This document shows positions 58,328-64,000 of a stretch of DNA of 64,000 bases, one piece after another. The stretch comes from Cyanobium sp. PCC 7001. GTDB taxonomy: Bacteria > Cyanobacteriota > Cyanobacteriia > PCC-6307 > Cyanobiaceae. The stretch covers positions 186,001-250,000 of the forward strand of contig NZ_DS990556.1 of the NCBI RefSeq assembly GCF_000155635.1, read 5' to 3'. Under the pieces are notes generated by a model. It had not been told where the DNA came from and did no database searches. It saw only the letters and a list, made by a program, of their open reading frames with translations. The first letter of the stretch is position 1. The number at the start of each line of letters is the position of its first letter. Both the position numbers and the translations under genes were made by a program.

Positions 58328-59356
58328 CTAGCGCGACTTGTCATGCCTTCCTCTTAGGTGCTTTTCAATTGTTGCAGGTGGGTTATTTAGGAGTTCAAAG
58401 GAAGGGGAGAGATCCTGAGCAGGAAGCTCTTCAGATTCAGGAAGCCAAACGAAATCCAGAGACAATGGCTTGGCTTGAGAGCTTGCTATCGTTCTGGCCT
58501 GCCACGATAAGATTATTTGCCTACAGTCTTTGTCGCGATGATGATTTAGGAAAGTTGGCCTATAGGCCATTTTTGGAGACTGGCCTACTCTTAGAAAGTC
58601 AAACAATGGGTCGTGGATTTCTTTTGCACCAAGGCCTAGAAAAAACTGCTTCCCGCAAAAGCGGAAATGACATCCAGTCACCACCTTGTCCTCAATGTTG
58701 GGACAGATTAGTAGGTGCCCATTTGAGGGGTATATCCCACTGGCCACATTGAGGCCCCAGCCAATAGGCCATGCCTTCTTCTGGAACAAGATTTCAACCC
58801 AGTCCTGTTTGAAGCCGTACTCTTGCTTAGAGATTCCTTTTAAATTCAATGAGCTCGTTTGCTTTGCTCGAATCATGCCCAGCATTGTTTTCAGCATCCA
58901 GAGTTCGATGTCCTCGCCAGCAAACAAGCACATCTTCTCTGCCAGGCTAAAATCCTGAACGATCGCTAGAGACTTCTCAAACAATCGTCCCGCTTCGGCA
59001 TCGAGAGGGCTAAGTGCGGCATTGTGGTTGGAACACAGCACCTTTGAAGCGAGACTTGAAAATGAAAAGGTCTTGGGATGCTGCTCCTGAAACGGAAATC
59101 CAAAGACATCGACCTCATTTCCTCCTCCAAGTTGCTTCTGTATGGATTGACTGAGTATGTGTTCACGTGATAGCTTCTTGGAGCAGGATCTCAAGCAGTT
59201 CGCATAGCATCTTGAATTGGTGATCTGATTAGATTTTGACACATGTATCTTCGCAGGCGGCTTTGCCCATCGACCTGACTTTAGGCAGCAGAACTTAGCC
59301 TTCTTTCCGCTGCCGCATGGGCAGCACTCATAGGCCAGCTGTCTTGAAGTGCCCAC
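58328..59356 (-). CDS. SEC-C motif protein with HNH-like metal site (cassette gene)
   Basis: Predicted 342 residues from GTG 59356. The N-terminal SEC-C zinc motif is CCPCGSGKKAKFCC (residues 11-24). A second cluster has CYANCLRSC (50-58) with LSREHILSQSI (62-72) and later LCSNHNAAL (107-115), which resembles an HNH/ββα-metal nuclease site (Cys-x3-Cys, E-H-I, C-x2-H-N). The remaining 200 residues are beta-rich without a known match. Many such proteins are nuclease toxins or defence components; here this is inference. The gene is short-leadered inside its cassette (43 nt after the attC edge) and strongly AT-richer than the host genome. Confidence 0.72.
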   Translation of the reverse strand: MGTSRQLAYECCPCGSGKKAKFCCLKSGRWAKPPAKIHVSKSNQITNSRCYANCLRSCSKKLSREHILSQSIQKQLGGGNEVDVFGFPFQEQHPKTFSFSSLASKVLCSNHNAALSPLDAEAGRLFEKSLAIVQDFSLAEKMCLFAGEDIELWMLKTMLGMIRAKQTSSLNLKGISKQEYGFKQDWVEILFQKKAWPIGWGLNVASGIYPSNGHLLICPNIEDKVVTGCHFRFCGKQFFLGLGAKEIHDPLFDFLRVGQSPKMAYRPTFLNHHRDKDCRQIILSWQARTIASSQAKPLSLDFVWLPESEELPAQDLSPSFELLNNPPATIEKHLRGRHDKSR

Positions 59357-59398
59357 AAATCCTTAAGTACTGGCAAGATACTAGTCAGCGGTGGAACT

Positions 59399-59481
59399 GC
59401 CTAACGCCTACATCACAGGAGACAACTACGCGCCTCCAATGGTGGTGCGTAGTTGGCTACCTGTGCATGTTACTGTTAGGC
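59399..59481 (-). other. attC site of the SDR cassette
   Basis: The clearest site in the array, 83 bp. Outer 7-mers GCCTAAC and GTTAGGC are perfectly complementary. Inner blocks ACAT-CACAGG and CCTGTGCATGT pair with one extrahelical G, and CAACTACGC pairs with GCGTAGTTG. It ends 10 nt from the SDR stop codon. Confidence 0.97.
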
Positions 59482-59491
59482 TTTTGCTTGA

Positions 59492-60235
59492 TCATGTTAA
59501 ATTGAGCCCGCCATCAGAGAGTATGATTTCGCCTGTCAAATAACTGCTTGAAACAAGCATTGAAGCAGTATGGGCGATCTCAGTTGGCTGAGCCCCTCGC
59601 TTCATCGGTGACCTTTCACTCCATAACTTATGCGCATCAACCCAGCTCTCTGTCATGGGAGTATCCACTAGCCCTGGAGCAATTGCATTTACGCGAATTT
59701 CAGGTGACAAGGTTAGTGCCAATAGTCTTGTCATATGGTTCAAAGATGCCTTGCTTGCAGCATATGGAATTGACGCGCCCTTAGGGCGTACACCGGCATG
59801 CGAACTTATATTGATAATACTACTCGTATAGTCCGGACAAGATGACTCCCTTAAGGCTTGCTCCGCTTCAGAGATCAATGTCCAAGGAGCAATGACATTA
59901 ACTTCGTAAAGCTCTCGCCATACCCCTGGTGATGCTTCCTTAAGGGAGCCATGAGGTATCATTGCATTGATTCCTGCATTGTTAATAAGAACATCTAGCC
60001 GACAGCAGCGAGATAATACATCTGATATTAACTTTCTTGCCTGCGCCTGATCAGATAGGTCAGCTTGAATATAGGTCGCTCGTGGGACACTACAAGCAAG
60101 CCGTTCGCCTTCACTAACAGATTTCCTTGAATGAAATACCACGTTAAATCCGTCGTCAGATAACTGTAATGCGATAGCTTTACCTATACCTGATGTAGAC
60201 CCTGTTACTAGCGCGACCCTTCCACTATTCTTCAT
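59492..60235 (-). CDS. SDR oxidoreductase, FabG-like (cassette gene)
   Basis: Predicted 247 residues. The NAD(P) motif VALVTGSTSGIGKAIALQL, the structural LINNAGINAM, the catalytic Ser in INISSHAGVR, and YAASKASLNHMT with Tyr-x3-Lys are complete. Length is typical for 3-oxoacyl-ACP reductase-like SDRs. The substrate is unknown. Visible GC is far below that of the core genes and the coding preference differs, consistent with recent capture. No promoter is evident within the cassette, so expression may depend on an upstream promoter. Confidence 0.92.
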   Translation of the reverse strand: MKNSGRVALVTGSTSGIGKAIALQLSDDGFNVVFHSRKSVSEGERLACSVPRATYIQADLSDQAQARKLISDVLSRCCRLDVLINNAGINAMIPHGSLKEASPGVWRELYEVNVIAPWTLISEAEQALRESSCPDYTSSIINISSHAGVRPKGASIPYAASKASLNHMTRLLALTLSPEIRVNAIAPGLVDTPMTESWVDAHKLWSERSPMKRGAQPTEIAHTASMLVSSSYLTGEIILSDGGLNLT

Positions 60236-60260
60236 TGTGCATCCATCTGATTCGTAAGCC

Positions 60261-60343
60261 TAATAACTAGCTGAGCCGCACCGCCGTTCTTGACGAACGT
60301 CGTTCGGCTAGCAGGCGGTGTCGGCTCGAGCTTGCTGTTGCTT
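60261..60343 (-). other. attC site of an ORF-less mini-cassette
   Basis: 83 bp, outer 7-mers TAATAAC and GTTGCTT. The arms pair in three blocks AGCT, GAGCCG and CACCGCC with GGCGGTG, CGGCTC and AGCT, separated by single extrahelical T and G, a classic attC pattern with two extrahelical bases. It separates the SDR cassette from the integrase side. Confidence 0.88.
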
Positions 60344-60392
60344 GGCCGTGCAAGTATCCTAAGCAAGTAGAACAATCGTAAAAACACGGTCG

Positions 60393-60449
60393 AAGCAACG
60401 CTGAATAGACGGGTCCGGTAACCATCTCAGACCAGTCGTCCTGTTCAGC
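60393..60449. other. probable attI site
   Basis: The 7-mer AAGCAAC at 60393-60399 (GTTGCTT on the minus strand) is the exact complement of the outer 7-mer of the attC to its left, so it is the leading edge of the first cassette and the attI junction. Beyond it the sequence can form a short GCTGAA...TTCAGC hairpin but no attC. The exact attI extent toward intI is unknown. Confidence 0.6.
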
Positions 60450-60578
60450 CTATCCACCTTCGCCGTCAGTGGCTAGGTGCTCCACTTCGCTTCTTGGGCC
60501 TGGGTTGCTGAGGCAACTCCTCATTGCGATCGCGATTTTATGCGGATCCGGTATCCACATGTTCAGGCTGAGCCACCG

Positions 60579-61562
60579 TCAGAGCAGGTCGGCGGGGCTG
60601 GAGACTCCCAGTGGCCCCCGATTCAGCACATGGGTGTAGATCATTGTTGTCTTGAGATCGCTGTGGCCCAGTAACTCCTGAATCGTGCGGATGTCCTGGC
60701 CCCGCTCGAGCAGGTGGGTGGCGAAAGAGTGGCGCAGGCTTTGGCAGGTGGCCGGTTTGCTGATTCCTGCAGCCAGCACCGCCCGGCGCACCGCTTTCTG
60801 AATCAGGCTGGGATCCATGTGGTGACGGCCCTGTTCTCCGCTGGCTGGATTGCACCAGCGGGTCTGTTGCGGGAATACCCATTGCCACCCCCATTCCACC
60901 GGAGCATGGGGGTATTTCCGGCCGAGAGCATGGGGTAATTGCACCCTCCCCCAGCCTTCGGCCAGATCCTGCTGGTGGATGCTCTTCACCTCCTGCAGAT
61001 GCGGTCGCAGCTGCTCCGCCAGGCGTCGAGGCAGCAGGGTGCGGCGGTCCTTGCCGCCCTTGCCGTTGCGCACGGTCAGCTCCTGCCGGCCAAAGTCGAG
61101 GTCGTGCACCCTCAGCCTCAGGGCTTCCATCAGCCGCAGGCCGCTGCCGTAGAGCAGCCCCGCCACCAGCGCCTCGGTGCCGTCCAGGCGTTGCAGCACG
61201 GAGCGAACCTCCTCCACCGTCAGCACCACCGGTAGACGCCGCGGCGTTCTGGCTCGCACCACGCCCGCCAGCTCCAGGTCGCGCTCCAGCAGCTCCCGGT
61301 AGAGAAACAGCAGGGCAGAGAGCGCCTGGTTCTGCGTGGAGGCGCTCACCTGAAGATCCACCGCCAGATGGGTGAGAAAGGCGTTCACCTCGGCGCTGCC
61401 CATCTCCCTCGGGTGCCGCAGGCTGTGGAAGCGCAGATACCTTCGGAGCCACTGCTCGTAGGTCGTCACCGTGCGCCTGGCGTAGTGGCGGGTCTGCAGC
61501 TCCTCCCGGTAACGCTGGATCAGCCCCGGGGGCTTGGCATGCTCGGGCATCGCGGATTGCAC
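60579..61562 (-). CDS. intI: integron integrase IntI
   Basis: Predicted 327 residues. Tyrosine recombinase with the integron-specific extra helix between Lys and box [22 protein letters not shown] and then [14 protein letters not shown] (about 199-232). Catalytic residues: Arg143 ([12 protein letters not shown]), Lys171 ([12 protein letters not shown]), Arg277, His300 ([10 protein letters not shown]) and Tyr309 ([10 protein letters not shown]). The box II His of the HxxR motif is Gln274 (CQSLRHSF). The gene ends 130-190 nt from the probable attI and reads toward the array, so its start is on the far side. [11 protein letters not shown] at residue 5 is an alternative start. Catalyses attI x attC and attC x attC recombination if active. 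Confidence 0.95.
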   Translation of the reverse strand: MQSAMPEHAKPPGLIQRYREELQTRHYARRTVTTYEQWLRRYLRFHSLRHPREMGSAEVNAFLTHLAVDLQVSASTQNQALSALLFLYRELLERDLELAGVVRARTPRRLPVVLTVEEVRSVLQRLDGTEALVAGLLYGSGLRLMEALRLRVHDLDFGRQELTVRNGKGGKDRRTLLPRRLAEQLRPHLQEVKSIHQQDLAEGWGRVQLPHALGRKYPHAPVEWGWQWVFPQQTRWCNPASGEQGRHHMDPSLIQKAVRRAVLAAGISKPATCQSLRHSFATHLLERGQDIRTIQELLGHSDLKTTMIYTHVLNRGPLGVSSPADLL

Positions 61563-61618
61563 TGTGGCAATGCTTCAGCGTTGCCACCGATGGTGCGCCG
61601 CCCTCAGCAGCCCAGCCC

Positions 61619-62935
61619 TCAGCAATCCAGCGACGTGCGACGTTCGGCTTCGCTGATGTCGCCCCGCTCGCGTTGCCACTGGCGCCGGCGCAGCCTGCCG
61701 TAGGCCTGGCAGAACTCCTCGCCCAAGGCCTGGCGCAGACGGGTGTCGGCATCGAAGGCATCGAGCGCCTCGCCCAGATCGGCCGGCAGCCGTGGGCAGA
61801 TCTCCGGTCCCAGCGGGGACGCGTAGTTGTCGTTGTCATGGCGGAGCCCGGGCGGCAGCTGCCGCTCGATGCCGTCCAGCCCCGCCGCCAGGATGGCCGC
61901 CTGCAGCAGGTAGGGGTGGGTCGAGCCGTCCGGTAGCCGCAGCTCCAGCCGCTGGTCGTCCGGGATGCGCAGCATGTGGGTGCGGTTGTTGCCGCTGTAG
62001 CTGATGCCCGCCGGGCTCCAGGTGGCCCCGGAGGTGGTGGGTGGCGCCGCCAGCCGCCGGTAGCTGTTCACCGTGGGGTTGGTGAGGGCGCAGAGGGCCG
62101 GGGCGTGCTCCAGCAGCCCCGCCAGGAACTGATAGGCCAGGGCGGAGAGGCCCAGCTCACCGGCGGGGTCGTGGAACAGGTTGATGCCGGCGCTGGCGGT
62201 GCCCGGCGCTCCCCACAGCGACAGATGGGTGTGGCAGCCGTTGCCGGTGCGTTCGGCGAAGGGCTTGGCCATGAAGCTGGCCTTGAGCCCCTGCTGCTCC
62301 GCCAGGGTCTTCACCATCACCTTGAAGAAGGCGTGCCGGTCCGCGGTGGTGAGGGCATCCGCGAACGTCCAGTTGACCTCGAACTGGCCGTTGGCGTCCT
62401 CGTGGTCGGCCTGGTAGGGCCCCCATCCCAGCCCCTCCATCGCCTCCAGCAACAGACCGATCAGTCCGTAGCGGCGCATCAGGGCCAGCTGGTCGTAGCA
62501 GGGTTTCTCCTGGTGGTCGGCCGGATCGGCGATGCCGCCGCCATCGGCGTCCAGCAGGAAAAACTCGGCCTCCACCCCGCTGCGCAGCTCGTAGCCCAGC
62601 CCTGCGGCCCGCTCCAGCTGCCGGCGCAGCAGGCGGCGCGGGCACTGGGCCATCGGCGCCCCCTCCAGCACCAGCTCGGCCGCCACCCAGCCCACCTCCG
62701 GTTGCCAGGGCAGGGGGGTGAGGCTGGCGGGATCGGGAATCGCCATCACGTCCCCATCGGCCGGGGAGAGATCCAGCCAGGCCGCGAAGCCGGCGAATCC
62801 CGCCCCGTCGCGGGCCATGGTCGGGATCGCCGCGGCGGGCACGAGCTTGGCCCGCTGGATGCCGAACAGATCCGTGAACGAGATCAGCAGGAACTTGAGC
62901 TGCAGGTCACGGGCCTGGCTGGTGAGATCGGACAT
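61619..62935 (-). CDS. GlnT-type glutamine synthetase family protein
   Basis: Predicted 438 residues. The beta-grasp N-terminus (KFLLISFTDLFGIQRAKLVP) and the catalytic domain with GVEAEFFLLD (Glu ligands), DHEDANGQFEVNW, GNGCHTHLSLWG, NPTVNSYRRL and NNRTHMLRIP follow the glutamine synthetase fold. It resembles the GlnT/type III-like group, which includes gamma-glutamylmethylamide synthetase and other amide ligases, and not the main GlnA. Function therefore remains open. It is 35 nt downstream of a MetX-like hydrolase gene on the same strand. Confidence 0.85.
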   Translation of the reverse strand: MSDLTSQARDLQLKFLLISFTDLFGIQRAKLVPAAAIPTMARDGAGFAGFAAWLDLSPADGDVMAIPDPASLTPLPWQPEVGWVAAELVLEGAPMAQCPRRLLRRQLERAAGLGYELRSGVEAEFFLLDADGGGIADPADHQEKPCYDQLALMRRYGLIGLLLEAMEGLGWGPYQADHEDANGQFEVNWTFADALTTADRHAFFKVMVKTLAEQQGLKASFMAKPFAERTGNGCHTHLSLWGAPGTASAGINLFHDPAGELGLSALAYQFLAGLLEHAPALCALTNPTVNSYRRLAAPPTTSGATWSPAGISYSGNNRTHMLRIPDDQRLELRLPDGSTHPYLLQAAILAAGLDGIERQLPPGLRHDNDNYASPLGPEICPRLPADLGEALDAFDADTRLRQALGEEFCQAYGRLRRRQWQRERGDISEAERRTSLDC

Positions 62936-62970
62936 GGAGACGGGTATCGAGGGGATCGGGGCTGGAGGGT

Positions 62971-63960
62971 TCAGGAGGCCAGCAGGCCATCCACGATGCG
63001 GCGCAGCTCCCGTTGCTCGGGCGCGCTGCTGTGGGGGTTGCCTGCCCGGTGGCCGAGCAGGGAGCGGATCAGGTGGAAGTCAGCGCCCGGGATCCGCTCG
63101 GCGTCGGCGGCCATGTCCTCCGGCGTGAAGTAGAGGTCGTGGTCGGCCGCCACCACGGCCGTGCGCGCCTGGATTCCGGCCAGGGTGGCGTCCAGATCGC
63201 CGCCCGCCGCCACGTCGTGGGCCAGCCAGGTGTCGAGCATGGCGATCAGATCGCGCGGATCGTGGCGGCGGTAGTGGGGCAGCCACTGCTCCTCCACGTG
63301 CTGCTCCACCGGCACATCCAGGCTTCGAAAGAAGGGCTGGCTGGCGGCCCAGCTCGCGTAGATCAGGGCATAGGTGCGCAGCCCCTGCTCCGGCGGCGCG
63401 TCGAAGCCCGCGCCGTTCCAGTGGCGATCGGCCGTGAGGGCCTGGCGCAGGCTGATCAGGAACAGGCGGTTGTGGGGCGAGGTGCGGGTAGTGCCGCACA
63501 CGCAGCAGATCCGCTCCACCCGTTCGGGGCTCTGCACCGCCCACTGGTAGGCCTGCTGGGCCCCCATCGACCAGCCGTGGATCAGGGCCGGCCGCTCCAC
63601 GCCGAACACCTCCGCCAGCAGCCGCTGCTGGGCGATCACGTTGTCGTGGTGCTGCACCACCCAGCCCTGTTCGGCCAGGCCCATGGCGCCGTGGCTGGGG
63701 CTGGAGGAGGCGCCGTTGCCGAACATGCCGGCGATAACTACCAGCCATCGGTCGGGATCGAAGATCGGACCCACCATCCAGGCCAGATCGGCCGGCCGGG
63801 CCCCGTAGGAGGTGGGCACAAGGATCAGGTTGGAGCGCTCAACGTTGAGCCGGCCGACGGCGGCATAGCGCAGCCGTGCCTCGGGAATCACCTGGCCGCA
63901 GGCCAGGGGAAAGGATCCCAGGGCCAAGTCCGCCTCGACCCTGGAGGCCGTGCTGGTCAT
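62971..63960 (-). CDS. MetX-like alpha/beta hydrolase (homoserine O-acetyltransferase fold)
   Basis: Predicted 329 residues. The early segment ARLRYAAVGRLNVERSNLIL and the nucleophile elbow ALIHGWSMGAQQAYQWAV (Ser in GWSMG) fit the MetX/homoserine acetyltransferase branch, with His and Asp near the C-terminus (AADHDLYFTPED; LLGHRAGNPHS). Several MetX signature positions are changed, so the substrate may not be homoserine. It is coupled by an ATGA overlap to the gene upstream and lies next to the GlnT-like gene, suggesting a joint pathway for an unusual amide. Confidence 0.82.
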   Translation of the reverse strand: MTSTASRVEADLALGSFPLACGQVIPEARLRYAAVGRLNVERSNLILVPTSYGARPADLAWMVGPIFDPDRWLVVIAGMFGNGASSSPSHGAMGLAEQGWVVQHHDNVIAQQRLLAEVFGVERPALIHGWSMGAQQAYQWAVQSPERVERICCVCGTTRTSPHNRLFLISLRQALTADRHWNGAGFDAPPEQGLRTYALIYASWAASQPFFRSLDVPVEQHVEEQWLPHYRRHDPRDLIAMLDTWLAHDVAAGGDLDATLAGIQARTAVVAADHDLYFTPEDMAADAERIPGADFHLIRSLLGHRAGNPHSSAPEQRELRRIVDGLLAS

Positions 63961-64000
63961 GCCGGCAGGGCCAGGGCCGGCAGGTCGCGCAGCAGCACGC
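63957..64000 (-). CDS. 3' end of an unknown gene
   Basis: The last 13 codons (VLLRDLPALALPA, then stop) of a minus-strand gene that continues beyond the window. The stop overlaps the start of the MetX-like gene (ATGA). Nothing can be said of its function. Confidence 0.5.
   Translation of the reverse strand, partial: VLLRDLPALALPA

Larger units (their letters stand above)
40432..61562 (-). mobile_element. chromosomal integron: integrase, attI and cassette array with two insertions
   Basis: The element comprises intI (60579-61562), a probable attI (about 60393-60449) and seven recognisable attC sites extending left to 40432. Cassette ORFs, all on the minus strand, are an SDR oxidoreductase, a SEC-C/HNH-like protein, a HicA-like ORF, a RelE/Xre toxin-antitoxin pair, an alpha/beta hydrolase and a VOC protein. 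Neighbouring cassette edges agree: the leading 7-mer of a cassette is complementary to the outer 7-mer of its own attC, exactly for the toxin-antitoxin cassette and for the segment between 47689 and 58172. Two blocks of non-cassette genes (about 41.1-45.9 and 47.9-58.1 kb) interrupt the array. intI is transcribed toward the array, unlike class 1 integrons. Cassette genes are visibly less GC-rich than the host genes. Confidence 0.88.

Noticed and set aside
60393-60449. Hairpin considered as an eighth attC
   Set aside because: The paired GCTGAA/TTCAGC blocks overlap the outer 7-mer, unlike attC; better explained as part of attI.
60538-61839. 433-codon minus-strand ORF overlapping intI in another frame
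   Set aside because: The intI frame has all integrase motifs; this frame is Pro/Arg/Gly-rich and without motif.

Overview
This window is chromosomal DNA of a GC-rich unicellular picocyanobacterium of the Synechococcus/Cyanobium lineage (alpha-cyanobacteria). Evidence: an AcsF chlorophyll-cyclase fragment, psb30 of photosystem II, Ycf20, cyanobacterial families DUF2996, DUF3727 and UPF0182, D-glycerate 3-kinase, and a phosphoribulokinase of the short proteobacterial type used by alpha-cyanobacteria. No rRNA, tRNA, CRISPR array or prophage was seen.

Bases 1 to about 35,000 are ordinary core genome: mostly minus-strand, tightly packed genes with many 1-4 nt start/stop overlaps. They serve chlorophyll synthesis (acsF), the Calvin cycle and photorespiration (fructose-bisphosphate aldolase, prk, a CbbY-like phosphatase, glycerate kinase), amino acids (thrC, leuB, proB), lipid and envelope synthesis (accD, lpxD), DNA/RNA maintenance (recJ, ruvX, PIN-PhoH, an RNB-family protein), ion transport (split GDT1 pair, ClC), proteolysis (ftsH) and type IV pilin processing (prepilin peptidase). 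Short genes placed here are psb30, rpmF and an unnamed 37-residue ORF.

From about 35 to 61.6 kb the character changes: lower GC, decayed genes, IS remnants and genes of unrelated function. A serine hydrolase and a porin each carry one frameshift, with an intact exported amidohydrolase between them. The main discovery is an integron. An IntI-type tyrosine recombinase (60579-61562) with the integron-specific insertion is followed by a probable attI and an array running leftward to about 40.4 kb. I find seven attC sites as imperfect inverted repeats with AAC/GTT ends and extrahelical bases: 60261-60343, 59399-59481, 58166-58255, 47607-47695, 46864-46954, 40996-41087 and 40432-40518; one further remnant is doubtful. 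Cassette genes all lie on the minus strand: an SDR oxidoreductase, a SEC-C/HNH-like protein, a HicA-like ORF, a RelE/Xre toxin-antitoxin pair, an alpha/beta hydrolase and a VOC protein. intI reads toward the array, the reverse of class 1 integrons, and its box II histidine is glutamine.

The array is interrupted twice. A block of about 10.4 kb (47.7-58.2 kb) carries plus-strand genes: a formylglycine-generating enzyme, a lipoprotein sulfatase, an HdeD-like membrane protein, an exported HAD hydrolase, an AraC regulator and a second sulfatase, with remnants of IS481- and IS3-like transposases. The outer cassette edges of this block match exactly, which suggests that it entered a single hicA-like cassette. 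A second block (41.1-45.9 kb) carries an MFS transporter, an O-methyltransferase and an amidase. Right of intI, core-like genes resume with a GlnT-type glutamine synthetase homologue and a MetX-like alpha/beta hydrolase.
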